Shown here: positions 51,724 to 64,000 of the stretch, piece by piece
Layout: every line of letters starts with the position of its first letter
Numbering within the stretch: position 1 is the first letter of the stretch
Position numbers and translations under genes: made by a program
Notes under the pieces: generated by a model
The model's input: the letters and a program-made list of their open reading frames with translations, nothing else
Databases searched by the model: none
Told to the model about the DNA's origin: nothing
Origin: Hippopus hippopus
Taxonomy: Eukaryota; Mollusca; Bivalvia; Cardiida; Cardiidae
Length of the DNA stretch: 64,000 bases
Assembly (NCBI GenBank): GCA_946811185.2
Contig: OX328109.1
Location: 46,087,412-46,151,411, forward strand
Reading direction: 5' to 3'

Positions 51724-53754
51724 ATGACCCGAAGATTTAACATAGATATGCAGAGATTTCCCCCTCTTCCAATCAGCCAATCAAATCTCAGGCCTCTCTT
51801 AAATTATCCAATCATAGAAGGTTTTAGAAAATCAAAATGGCGTCCAATCAGCCAATCAAATCTCATCCCTCTCTTCAAATTATCCAATCAGAAAAGCTTT
51901 GAGAAATTCAATATTGCGCCCAATCAGCCTATCAAATTGCAGACACACCCCCACAATCATCCAATCAGAAAACTTTGAGCCATATTAAAATGGCGCCCGA
52001 AAATATCGATAGAAAACAGTGAACAAATATCGGCATAAAAGTGGATTTTAAGTCTTCTTTGAAGGCTGTTATGCAGTCCTTGGCAAACTGCCAGGCATGC
52101 ACCCTCCACACATGCCAGATTTCACTGAAAATGGGCGAACATTTAAGAAAACAGGGTGACAGAAGACCTTGTTTTGGTGCCTTCTAGCACGCACCTTGCA
52201 ACAGTGACTTCCCCTGATCCCTTGATTCCTTGATTCGATTTGCTTTTCTAATTCAGGCCAACTGCCATACTGCACATTGATACTTTAAATATGCTAAGAT
52301 AATCAATGTACAGTGTAGAAACCCCAGAAAATAAGAAAATAATGTCTCAAGTGGCAAAAAAAGACTGAAAACTCTTTCAGTAGCAACTGCTTCCTATTGC
52401 ATCAATCAAACAAAGGGAACTAAATTTTAATTTTTTTTTTAATCTCTTTATACCGTGACAAGGAATCCAGTTACGTCTACTACCATCTCATATGTGCCAG
52501 TTACGCACCCGCGAAAACATGAAAAATCGACTTATGGCACATTCCATAGCAGACGACACCTGTTGCTTAAGTCAATATAGGGAACAAGTTTTTTTCTCAA
52601 TTTCTCTTACTAGGGCCATTGAATTGGCATTGATACTTTAAATATGCTAAGATGATCAATGTACAGTGTAGAAACCCCAGAAAATAGTGTCACAAGTGGC
52701 TAAAAAGGACTGAAAAAACTTTCAGTACCAACTGCTTCCTATTTCATAAATCAAACAAAGGGAACTAAATTTTAATTTTTTTTTAATCTCTTTATACCGT
52801 GACAAGAAATCCAGTTGCGTTGACTACCGTCTCATATGTGCCAGTTATGCACCCGCGAAAACATGAAAAATCAACTTACGGCACATTCCATAGCAGACGA
52901 CACCTGTTGCTTAAGTCAAATATAGGGATTTTTTCTTTCTTTTTCTCTTACTAGGGCCATTGAATTGGCATTGATACTTTAAATATGCTAAGATGATCAA
53001 TGTACAGTGTAGAAATCTCAGAAAATAATGTCACAAGTTGCTAAAACAGACTGAAAACTCTTTCAGTAACAACTGATTTCTATTGCATAAGTCAAACAAA
53101 GGGAACTAAATTTTTAATTTTTTTTAATCTCTTTACACCATGACAAGAAATCCAGTTGCGTTGACTACCGTCTCATATCTGCCAGTTACGTGCCCGCGAA
53201 AACATGAAAAATCAACTTACGGCACATTCTATAGCAGACGACACCTGTTGCTTAAGTCAAATATAGGGAATTTTATTTTTCCTTTTCTCTTGCTATGGCC
53301 ATTGAATTGGTTACGATGACTATCCCACTCATACGTGACCGTTACGTGCTGTGCATAAAATCATAAAATCAACCTGGACACTTTTGGAGGCAAGTGATAC
53401 ATGTTGCACAAATCAAAGAAAGGTAAACCAAATTCGTTTTCATACCAGGGTCATGAAAAACATTGGACCAAATTTGGTGACCTCGTGAGTCATAAGTCGA
53501 TTTTATGTTTAACCGCTGTGCAAAAACATTGATTCAGAAGCTGTTGCATAAACTTTTTCCAATAAGAAATCTTGTTCTTGTTTGAAGAATTTAGAAATAG
53601 GCCAATGAAATACAATAAGATGTAAGAATGACTACTAATAAAAACCGGTAAAATAGATAAAATGGCAAAGTTGGAGATTCAACCTCTGACCATCAGGACC
53701 CAAAAGAGGTCTTGGTGCAGGGGTGAAACGCTCTTTGCGATTGAATAGGCTGAA
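51724..53754. repeat. Unit 26, A head and A tail
   Basis: A throughout. The following B2 SR3 carries AATTTTATTTTT (A at 53275), and the truncated fourth sub-repeat carries GGCAAGTG (53394). This is the same pair as in the copy upstream of 45619. Confidence 0.95.
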
Positions 53755-55790
53755 ATGACCCGAAGATTTAACATAGATATGCAGAGATTTCCCCCTCTTC
53801 AAATCAGCCAATCAAATCTCAGGCCTCTCTTAAATTATCCAATCACAGAAGGTTTTAGAAAATCAAAATGGCGTCCAATCAGCCAATCAAATCTCATCCC
53901 TCTCTTCAAATTATCCAATCAGAAAAGCTTTGAGAAATTCAATATTGCGCCCAATCAGCCTATCAAATTGCAGACACACCCCCACAATCATCCAATCAGA
54001 AAGCTTTGAGCCATATTAAAATGGTGCCCGAAAATATCGATAGAAAACAGTGAACAAATATCGGCATAAAAGTGGATTTTAAGTCTTCTTTGAAGGCTGT
54101 TATGCAGTCCTTGGCAAACTGCCAGGCATGCACCCTCCACACATGCCAGATTTCACTGAAAATGGGCGAACATTTAAGAAAACAGGGTGACAGAAGACCT
54201 TGTTTTGGTGCCTTCTAGCACGCACCTTTCAAGAGTGATTTCCCCTGATCCCTTGATTCCTTGATTCGATTTGCTTTTCTAATTCAGGCCAACTGCCATA
54301 CTGCACATTGATACTTTAAATATGCTAAGATAATCAATGTACAGTGTAGAAACCCCAGAAAATAAGAAAATAATGTCACAAGTGGCAAAAAAAGACTGAA
54401 AACTCTTTCAGTAGCAACTGCTTCCTATTGCATCAATCAAACAAAGGGAACTAAATTTTAATTTTTTTTTTTTTTTTTAATCTCTTTATACCATGACAAG
54501 GAATCCAGTTACGTCTACTACCATCTCATATGTGCCAGTTACGCACCCGCGAAAACATGAAAAATCGACTTATGGCACATTCCATAGCAGACGACACCTG
54601 TTGCTTAAGTCAATATAGGGAACAATTTTTTTTCTCAATTTCTCTTACTAGGGCCATTGAATTGGCATTGATACTTTAAATATGCTAAGATGATCAATGT
54701 ACAGTGTAGAAACCCCAGAAATAGTGTCAAAAGTGGCTAAAAAAGACTGAAAAAACTTTCAGTAGCAACTGCTTCCTATTTTATAAATCAAACAAAGGGA
54801 ACTAAATTTTAATTTTTTTTTTAATCTCTTTATACCGTGACAAGAAATCCAGTTGCGTTGACTACCGTCTCATATGTGCCAGTTATGCACCCGCGAAAAC
54901 ATGAAAAATCAACTTACGGCACATTCCATAGCAGTTGGCACCTGTTGCTTAAGTCAAATATAGGGATTTTTTCTTTCTTTTTCTCTTACTAGGGCCATTG
55001 AATTGACATTGATACTTTGAATATGCTAAGGTGATTAATGTACAGTGTAGAAATCTCAGAAAATAATGTCACAAGTTGCTAAAACAGACTGAAAACTCTT
55101 TCAGTAACAACTGATTTCTATCGCATAAGTCAAACAAAGGGAACTAAATTTTTAATTTTTTTTAATCTCTTTACACCAAGACAAGAAATCCAGTTGCGTT
55201 GACTACCGTCTCATACCTGCCAGTTACGTGCCCGCGAAAACATGAAAAATCAACTTACGGCACATTCTATAGCAGACGACACCTGTTGCTTAAGTCAAAT
55301 ATAGGGAATTTTTTTTTTTTTTCTCTTGCTATGGCCATTGAATTGGTTACGATGACTATCCCACTCATACGTGACCGTTACGTGCTGTGCATAAAATCAT
55401 AAAATCAACCTGGACACTTTTGGAGGCAACTGATACATGTTGCACAAATCAAAGAAAGGTAAACCAAATTCGTTTTCATACCAGGGTCATGAAAAACATT
55501 GGACCAAATTTGGTGACCGCGTGAGTCATAAGTCGATTTTATGTTTAACCGCTGTGCAAAAACATTGATTCAGAAGCTGTTGCATAAACTTTTTCCAATA
55601 AGAAATCTTGTTCTTGTTTGAAGAATTTAGAAATAGGCCAATGAAATACAATAAGATGTAAGAATGACTACTAATAAAAACAGGTAAAATAGATAAAATG
55701 GCAAAGTTGGAGATTCAACCTCTGACCATCAGGACCCAAAAGAGGTCTTGGTGCAGGGGTGAAACGCTCTTTGCGATTGAATAGGCTGAA
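53755..55790. repeat. Unit 27, B head without TATA-like box, B tail
   Basis: B head with CGATAGAAA and a private ATGGTGCCC near 54022 that disrupts the second YY1-like site. It has a long SR1 T-run (about 17). SR3 is A2 with private ACACCAAGAC near 55175 in place of ACACCATGAC. Confidence 0.95.
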
Positions 55791-57820
55791 ATGACCCGAA
55801 GATTTAACATAGATATGCAGAGATTTCCCCCTCTTCCAATCAGCCAATCAAATCTCAGGCCTCTCTTAAATTATCCAATCATAGAAGGTTTTAGAAAATC
55901 AAAATGGCGTCCAATCAGCCAATCAAATCTCATCCCTCTCTTCAAATTATCCAATCAGAAAAGCTTTGAGAAATTCAATATTGCGCCCAATCAGCCTATC
56001 AAATTGCAGACACACCCCCACAATCATCCAATCAGAAAGCTTTGAGCCATATTAAAATGGCGCCCGAAAATATCGATAGAAAACAGTGAACAAATATCGG
56101 CATAAAAGTGGATTTTAAGTCTTCTTTGAAGGCTGTTATGCAGTCCTTGGCAAACTGCCAGGCATGCACCCTCCACACATGCCAGATTTCACTGAAAATG
56201 GGCGAACATTTAAGAAAACAGGGTGACAGAAGACCTTGTTTTGGTGCCTTCTAGCACGCACCTTGCAACAGTTACTTCCCCTGATCCCTTGATTCCTTGA
56301 TTCGATTTGCTTTTCTAATTCAGGCCAACTGCCATACTGCACATTGATACTTTAAATATGCTAAGATAATCAATGTACAGTGTAGAAACCCCAGAAAATA
56401 AGAAAATAATGTCTCAAGTGGCAAAAAAAGACTGAAAACTCTTTCAGTAGCAACTGCTTCCTATTGCATCAATCAAACAAAGGGAACTAAATTTTAATTT
56501 TTTTTTTAATCTCTTTATACCGTGACAAGGAATCCAGTTACGTCTACTACCATCTCATATGTGCCAGTTACGCACCCGCGAAAACATGAAAAATCGACTT
56601 ATGGCACATTCCATAGCAGACGACACCTGTTGCTTAAGTCAATATAGGGAACAAGTTTTTTTCTCAATTTCTCTTACTAGGGCCATTGAATTGGCATTGA
56701 TACTTTAAATATGCTAAGATGATCAATGTACAGTGTAGAAACCCCAGAAAATAGTGTCACAAGTGGCTAAAAAGGACTGAAAAAACTTTCAGTACCAACT
56801 GCTTCCTATTTCATAAATCAAACAAAGGGAACTAAATTTTAATTTTTTTTTAATCTCTTTATACCATGACAAGAAATCCAGTTGCGTTGACTACCGTCTC
56901 ATATGTGCCAGTTATGCACCCGCGAAAACATGAAAAATCAACTTACGGCACATTCCATAGCAGACGACACCTGTTGCTTAAGTCAAATATAGGGATTTTT
57001 TCTTTCTTTTTCTCTTACTAGGGCCATTGAATTGGCATTGATACTTTAAATATGCTAAGATGATCAATGTACAGTGTAGAAATCTCAGAAAATAATGTCA
57101 CAAGTTGCTAAAACAGACTGAAAACTCTTTCAGTAACAACTGATTTCTATTGCATAAGTCAAACAAAGGGAACTAAATTTTTAATTTTTTTTAATCTCTT
57201 TACACCATGACAAGAAATCCAGTTGCGTTGACTACCGTCTCATATCTGCCAGTTACGTGCCCGCGAAAACATGAAAAATCAACTTACGGCACATTCTATA
57301 GCAGACGACACCTGTTGCTTAAGTCAAATATAGGGAATTTTTTTTTCCTTTTCTCTTGCTATGGCCATTGAATTGGTTACGATGACTATCCCACTCATAC
57401 GTGACCGTTACGTGCTGTGCATAAAATCATAAAATCAACCTGGACACTTTTGGAGGCAACTGATACATGTTGCACAAATCAAAGAAAGGTAAACCAAATT
57501 CGTTTTCATACCAGGGTCATGAAAAACATTGGACCAAATTTGGTGACCTCGTGAGTCATAAGTCGATTTTATGTTTAACCGCTGTGCAAAAACATTGATT
57601 CAGAAGCTGTTGCATAAACTTTTTCCAATAAGAAATCTTGTTCTTGTTTGAAGAATTTAGAAATAGGCCAATGAAATACAATAAGATGTAAGAATGACTA
57701 CTAATAAAAACCGGTAAAATAGATAAAATGGCAAAGTTGGAGATTCAACCTCTGACCATCAGGACCAAAAAGAGGTCTTGGTGCAGGGGTGAAACGCTCT
57801 TTGCGATTGAATAGGCTGAA
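55791..57820. repeat. Unit 28, A head with a B patch, A tail
   Basis: A at most sites but B-type GAAAGCTTT near 56035. Private changes are CAACAGTTACTT near 56267 and AGGACCAAAAAG near 57763. SR2 reads ACCATGACAAGAAA near 56864 in place of ACCGTG, shared only with the unit at 59847. The SR3 T-run is short. Confidence 0.95.
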
Positions 57821-59846
57821 ATGACCCGAAGATTTAACATAGATATGCAGAGATTTCCCCCTCTTCAAATCAGCCAATCAAATCTCAGGCCTCTCTTAAA
57901 TTATCCAATCACAGAAGGTTTTAGAAAATCAAAATGGCGTCCAATCAGCCAATCAAATCTCATCCCTCTCTTCAAATTATCCAATCAGAAAAGCTTTGAG
58001 AAATTCAATATTGCGCCCAATCAGCCTATCAAATTGCAGACACACCCCCACAATCATCCAATCAGAAAGCTTTGAGCCATATTAAAATGGCGCCCGAAAA
58101 TATCGATATAAAACAGTGAACAAATATCGGCATAAAAGTGGATTTTAAGTCTTCTTTGAAGGCTGTTATGCAGTCCTTGGCAAACTGCCAGGCATGCACC
58201 CTCCACACATGCCAGATTTCACTGAAAATGGGCGAACATTTAAGAAAACAGGGTGACAGAAGACCTTGTTTTGGTGCCTTCTAGCACGCACCTTTCAAGA
58301 GTGATTTCCCCTGATCCCTTGATTCCTTGATTCGATTTGCTTTTCTAATTCAGGCCAACTGCCATACTGCACATTGATACTTTAAATATGCTAAGATAAT
58401 CAATGTACAGTGTAGAAACCCCAGAAAATAAGAAAATAATGTCACAAGTGGCAAAAAAAGACTGAAAACTCTTTCAGTAGCAACTGCTTCCTATTGCATC
58501 AATCAAACAAAGGGAACTAAATTTTAATTTTTTTTTTTTTTTTAATCTCTTTATACCATGACAAGGAATCCAGTTACGTCTACTACCATCTCATATGTGC
58601 CAGTTACGCACCCGCGAAAACATGAAAAATCGACTTATGGCACATTCCATAGCAGACGACACCTGTTGCTTAAGTCAATATAGGGAACAATTTTTTTTCT
58701 CAATTTCTCTTACTAGGGCCATTGAATTGGCATTGATACTTTAAATATGCTAAGATGATCAATGTACAGTGTAGAAACCCCAGAAATAGGGTCAAAAGTG
58801 GCTAAAAAAGACTGAAAAAACTTTCAGTAGCAACTGCTTCCTATTTTATAAATCAAACAAAGGGAACTAAATTTTAATTTTTTTTTTAATCTCTTTATAC
58901 CGTGACAAGAAATCCAGTTGCGTTGACTACCGTCTCATATGTGCCAGTTATGCACCCGCGAAAACATGAAAAATCAACTTACGGCACATTCCATAGCAGT
59001 TGGCACCTGTTGCTTAAGTCAAATATAGGGATTTTTTCTTTCTTTTTCTCTTACTAGGGCCATTGAATTGACATTGATACTTTGAATATGCTAAGGTGAT
59101 TAATGTACAGTGTAGAAATCTCAGAAAATAATGTCACAAGTTGCTAAAACAGACTGAAAACTCTTTCAGTAACAACTGATTTCTATCGCATAAGTCAAAC
59201 AAAGGGAACTAAATTTTTAATTTTTTTTAATCTCTTTACACCATGACAAGAAATCCAGTTGCGTTGACTACCGTCTCATACCTGCCAGTTACGTGCCCGC
59301 GAAAACATGAAAAATCAACTTACGGCACATTCTATAGCAGACGACACCTGTTGCTTAAGTCAAATATAGGGAATTGTTTTTTTTTTCTCTTGCTATGGCC
59401 ATTGAATTGGTTACGATGACTATCCCACTCATACGTGACCGTTACGTGCTGTGCATAAAATCAACCTGGACACTTTTGGAGGCAACTGATACATGTTGCA
59501 CAAATCAAAGAAAGGTAAACCAAATTCGTTTTCATACCAGGGTCATGAAAAACATTGGACCAAATTTGGTGACCGCGTGAGTCATAAGTCGATTTTATGT
59601 TTAACCGCTGTGCAAAAACATTGATTCAGAAGCTGTTGCATAAACTTTTTCCAATAAGAAATCTTGTTCTTGTTTGAAGAATTTAGAAATAGGCCAATGA
59701 AATACAATAAGATGTAAGAATGACTACTAATAAAAACAGGTAAAATAGATAAAATGGCAAAGTTGGAGATTCAACCTCTGACCATCAGGACCCAAAAGAG
59801 GTCTTGGTGCAGGGGTGAAACGCTCTTTGCGATTGAATAGGCTGAA
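57821..59846. repeat. Unit 29, B head with TATA-like box, 8-bp contraction before the next anchor
   Basis: B throughout, TATA-like box at 58107. SR2 has ATAGGGTC (G at 58790) in place of ATAGTGTC. A2 SR3 has GAATTGTTTT near 59373. The ATAAAATC tandem is reduced to one copy near 59453-59462, making the interval 2,026 bp. Confidence 0.95.
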
Positions 59847-61881
59847 ATGACCCGAAGATTTAACATAGATATGCAGAGATTTCCCCCTCTTCCAATCAGC
59901 CAATCAAATCTCAGGCCTCTCTTAAATTATCCAATCATAGAAGGTTTTAGAAAATCAAAATGGCGTCCAATCAGCCAATCAAATCTCATCCCTCTCTTCA
60001 AATTATCCAATCAGAAAAGCTTTGAGAAATTCAATATTGCGCCCAATCAGCCTATCAAATTGCAGACACACCCCCACAATCATCCAATCAGAAAACTTTG
60101 AGCCATATTAAAATGGCGCCCGAAAATATCGATAGAAAACAGTGAACAAATATCGGCATAAAAGTGGATTTTAAGTCTTCTTTGAAGGCTGTTATGCAGT
60201 CCTTGGCAAACTGCCAGGCATGCACCCTCCACACATGCCAGATTTCACTGAAAATGGGCGAACATTTAAGAAAACAGGGTGACAGAAGACCTTGTTTTGG
60301 TGCCTTCTAGCACGCACCTTGCAACAGTGACTTCCCCTGATCCCTTGATTCCTTGATTCGATTTGCTTTTCTAATTCAGGCCAACTGCCATACTGCACAT
60401 TGATACTTTAAATATGCTAAGATAATCAATGTACAGTGTAGAAACCCAAGAAAATAAGAAAATAATGTCTCAAGTGGCAAAAAAAGACTGAAAACTCTTT
60501 CAGTAGCAACTGCTTCCTATTGCATCAATCAAACAAAGGGAACTAAATTTTAATTTTTTTTTTTTTTTAATCTCTTTATACCGTGACAAGGAATCCAGTT
60601 ACGTCTACTACCATCTCATATGTGCCAGTTACGCACCCGCGAAAACATGAAAAATCGACTTATGGCACATTCCATAGCAGACGACACCTGTTGCTTAAGT
60701 CAATATAGGGAACAAGTTTTTTTCTCAATTTCTCTTACTAGGGCCATTGAATTGGCATTGATACTTTAAATATGCTAAGATGATCAATGTACAGTGTAGA
60801 AACCCCAGAAAATAGTGTCACAAGTGGCTAAAAAGGACTGAAAAAACTTTCAGTACCAACTGCTTCCTATTTCATAAATCAAACAAAGGGAACTAAATTT
60901 TAATTTTTTTTTAATCTCTTTATACCATGACAAGAAATCCAGTTGCGTTGACTACCGTCTCATATGTGCCAGTTATGCACCCGCGAAAACATGAAAAATC
61001 AACTTACGGCACATTCCATAGCAGACGACACCTGTTGCTTAAGTCAAATATAGGGATTTTTTCTTTCTTTTTCTCTTACTAGGGCCATTGAATTGGCATT
61101 GATACTTTAAATATGCTAAGATGATCAATGTACAGTGTAGAAATCTCAGAAAATAATGTCACAAGTTGCTAAAACAGACTGAAAACTCTTTCAGTAACAA
61201 CTGATTTCTATTGCATAAGTCAAACAAAGGGAACTAAATTTTTAATTTTTTTTAATCTCTTTACACCATGACAAGAAATCCAGTTGCGTTGACTACCGTC
61301 TCATATCTGCCAGTTACGTGCCCGCGAAAACATGAAAAATCAACTTACGGCACATTCTATAGCAGACGACACCTGTTGCTTAAGTCAAATATAGGGAATT
61401 TTTTTTTCCTTTTCTCTTGCTATGGCCATTGAATTGGTTACGATGACTATCCCACTCATACGTGACCGTTACGTGCTGTGCATAAAATCATAAAATCAAC
61501 CTGGACACTTTTGGAGGCAACTGATACATGTTGCACAAATCAAAGAAAGGTAAACCAAATTCGTTTTCATACCAGGGTCATGAAAAACATTTGACCAAAT
61601 TTGGTGACCTCGTGAGTCATAAGTCGATTTTATGTTTAACCGCTGTGCAAAAACATTGATTCAGAAGCTGTTGCATAAACTTTTTCCAATAAGAAATCTT
61701 GTTCTTGTTTGAAGAATTTAGAAATAGGCCAATGAAATACAATAAGATGTAAGAATGACTACTAATAAAAACCGGTAAAATAGATAAAATGGCAAAGTTG
61801 GAGATTCAACCTCTGACCATCAGGACCCAAAAGAGGTCTTGGTGCAGGGGTGAAACGCTCTTTGCGATTGAATAGGCTGAA
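59847..61881. repeat. Unit 30, A head and A tail
   Basis: A throughout, with AAACCCAAG (60448) as in the unit at 21216 and ACCATGACAAGAAA near 60923 as in the unit at 55791. SR3 is B2 with a short T-run and private ACATTTGACC near 61588. Confidence 0.95.
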
Positions 61882-63907
61882 ATGACCCGAAGATTTAACA
61901 TAGATATGCAGAGATTTCCCCCTCTTCCAATCAGCCAATCAAATCTCAGGCCTCTCTTAAATTATCCAATCACAGAAGGTTTTAGAAAATCAAAATGGCG
62001 TCCAATCAGCCAATCAAATCTCATCCCTCTCTTCAAATTATCCAATCAGAAAAGCTTTGAGAAATTCAATATTGCGCCCAATCAGCCTATCAAATTGCAG
62101 ACACACCCCCACAATCATCCAATCAGAAAGCTTTGAGCCATATTAAAATGGCGCCCGAAAATATCGATATAAAACAGTGAACAAATATCGGCATAAAAGT
62201 GGATTTTAAGTCTTCTTTGAAGGCTGTTATGCAGTCCTTGGCAAACTGCCAGGCATGCACCCTCCACACATGCCAGATTTCACTGAAAATGGGCGAACAT
62301 TTAAGAAAACAGGGTGACAGAAGACCTTGTTTTGGTGCCTTCTAGCACGCACCTTTCAAGAGTGATTTCCCCTGATCCCTTGATTCCTTGATTCGATTTG
62401 CTTTTCTAATTCAGGCCAACTGCCATACTGCACATTGATACTTTAAATATGCTAAGATAATCAATGTACAGTGTAGAAACCCCAGAAAATAAGAAAATAA
62501 TGTCACAAGTGGCAAAAAAAGACTGAAAACTCTTTCAGTAGCAACTGCTTCCTATTGCATCAATCAAACAAAGGGAACTAAATTTTAATTTTTTTTTTTT
62601 TTTTAATCTCTTTATACCATGACAAGGAATCCAGTTACGTCTACTACCATCTCATATGTGCCAGTTACGCACCCGCGAAAACATGAAAAATCGACTTATG
62701 GCACATTCCATAGCAGACGACACCTGTTGCTTAAGTCAATATAGGGAACAATTTTTTTTCTCAATTTCTCTTACTAGGGCCATTGAATTGGCATTGATAC
62801 TTTAAATATGCTAAGATGATCAATGTACAGTGTAGAAACCCCAGAAATAGGGTCAAAAGTGGCTAAAAAAGACTGAAAAAACTTTCAGTAGCAACTGCTT
62901 CCTATTTTATAAATCAAACAAAGGGAACTAAATTTTAATTTTTTTTTTAATCTCTTTATACCGTGACAAGAAATCCAGTTGCGTTGACTACCGTCTCATA
63001 TGTGCCAGTTATGCACCCGCGAAAACATGAAAAATCAACTTACGGCACATTCCATAGCAGTTGGCACCTGTTGCTTAAGTCAAATATAGGGATTTTTTCT
63101 TTCTTTTTCTCTTACTAGGGCCATTGAATTGACATTGATACTTTGAATATGCTAAGGTGATTAATGTACAGTGTAGAAATCTCAGAAAATAATGTCACAA
63201 GTTGCTAAAACAGACTGAAAACTCTTTCAGTAACAACTGATTTCTATCGCATAAGTCAAACAAAGGGAACTAAATTTTTAATTTTGTTTAATCTCTTTAC
63301 ACCATGACAAGAAATCCAGTTGCGTTGACTACCGTCTCATACCTGCCAGTTACGTGCCCGCGAAAACATGAAAAATCAACTTACGGCACATTCTATAGCA
63401 GACGACACCTGTTGCTTAAGTCAAATATAGGGAATTTTTTTTTTTTTCTCTTGCTATGGCCATTGAATTGGTTACGATGACTATCCCACTCATACGTGAC
63501 CGTTACGTGCTGTGCATAAAATCAACCTGGACACTTTTGGAGGCAACTGATACATGTTGCACAAATCAAAGAAAGGTAAACCAAATTCGTTTTCATACCA
63601 GGGTCATGAAAAACATTGGACCAAATTTGGTGACCGCGTGAGTCATAAGTCGATTTTATGTTTAACCGCTGTGCAAAAACATTGATTCAGAAGCTGTTGC
63701 ATAAACTTTTTCCAATAAGAAATCTTGTTCTTGTTTGAAGAATTTAGAAATAGGCCAATGAAATACAATAAGATGTAAGAATGACTACTAATAAAAACAG
63801 GTAAAATAGATAAAATGGCAAAGTTGGAGATTCAACCTCTGACCATCAGGACCCAAAAGAGGTCTTGGTGCAGGGGTGAAACGCTCTTTGCGATTGAATA
63901 GGCTGAA
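61882..63907. repeat. Unit 31, B head (CCAATCAGCC variant), 8-bp contraction before the next anchor
   Basis: B head with TATA-like box at 62168 and all eight CCAAT cores. ATAGGGTC at 62851 and the single ATAAAATC near 63515-63525 match the unit at 57821. Private: AATTTTGTTTAATC near 63283. Confidence 0.95.
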
Positions 63908-64000
63908 ATGACCCGAAGATTTAACATAGATATGCAGAGATTTCCCCCTCTTCCAATCAGCCAATCAAATCTCAGGCCTCTCTTAAATTATCCAATCATA
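63908..64000. repeat. Partial unit 32: start of an A head
   Basis: The window ends 93 bp into the head. CCAATCAGCC and the final ATCATA both read A, as expected after the A-type SR3 and ACAGG spacer. Confidence 0.93.

Larger units (their letters stand above)
1..64000. repeat. Satellite array with ~2,034-bp units in a ~4.07-kb A/B dimeric higher-order repeat
   Basis: The anchor ATGACCCGAAGA occurs 32 times in one orientation, spaced 2,026-2,038 bp. Diagnostic sites separate subfamily A from B (A/B). Head: CCAATCAGCC/CAAATCAGCC, ATCATAG/ATCACAG, GAAAACTTT/GAAAGCTTT, CGATAGAAA/CGATATAAA, TTGCAACAG/TTTCAAGAG. Tail: GTCTCAAG/GTCACAAG and ACCGTGACAAGG/ACCATGACAAGG in SR1, AACAAGTTT/AACAATTTT, then GTGTCACAAG/GTGTCAAAAG in SR2. 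Link: an A tail ends AGACGACACC, a B tail ends AGTTGGCACC or AGATGGCACC. SR3 and spacer belong to the following unit: A has TTTGAATATG, CTATCGCAT, a pure T-run, GACCGCGTG and usually ACAGG; B has TTTAAATATG, CTATTGCAT, a T-run broken by CC, GACCTCGTG and usually ACCGG. No known satellite family was recognised. Confidence 0.98.

Noticed and set aside
1..64000. rDNA spacer, 5S or snRNA gene cluster
   Set aside because: No rRNA, 5S or spliceosomal RNA sequence recognised on either strand in the unit.
1..64000. Tandem transposon or retroelement array
   Set aside because: No transposase, reverse transcriptase or integrase frame, no terminal repeats flanking the unit and no target-site duplications. 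A relic of an LTR in the head cannot be excluded.

Overview
The whole 64 kb window is one uninterrupted head-to-tail satellite array. I see no protein-coding gene, rRNA, tRNA, CRISPR array or intact transposon in it. A unit of about 2,034 bp recurs 31 times, with partial units at both ends, so the array continues beyond both edges. The sequence is A+T-rich, all open frames are short and repeat once per unit, and the layout (satellite, subfamilies, higher-order repeat) is eukaryotic. Animal-type motifs (NF-Y, YY1, NFI and DRE-like) lean towards a metazoan, but nothing here identifies the species.

Each unit is described from a fixed anchor, ATGACCCGAAGA. The head (about +1 to +550) carries a three-fold 76-bp CCAAT-box minisatellite, two YY1-like sites, TATCGATA, in some units a TATA-like box, and a palindromic NFI-type site. 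The tail (about +551 to +1720) holds three ~345-bp sub-repeats (SR1-SR3) and a truncated fourth. Each ~345-bp sub-repeat is itself a diverged pair of ~170-bp halves, a nucleosome-like spacing. A ~310-bp spacer leads to the next anchor.

Units fall into two subfamilies, A and B, which alternate to give a ~4.07 kb dimeric higher-order repeat (HOR). Alternation is strict from 1 to about 35.5 kb and from about 47.6 kb to the end. Between 35.5 and 47.6 kb it is broken by three A/B exchanges, near 35.55-35.70, 39.25-39.57 and 44.21-44.32 kb. Shared private variants mark recent local duplications: 4.9-17.1 kb, 28.6/32.6 kb, 45.1/53.3 kb and 55.8-63.9 kb. Short patches of the opposite type point to gene conversion.

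The most interesting feature is the promoter-like module embedded in every unit, together with the A/B difference at the TATA-like box (12 of 17 B heads have it, no A head does). Whether the array is transcribed, centromeric or inert cannot be decided from sequence alone.
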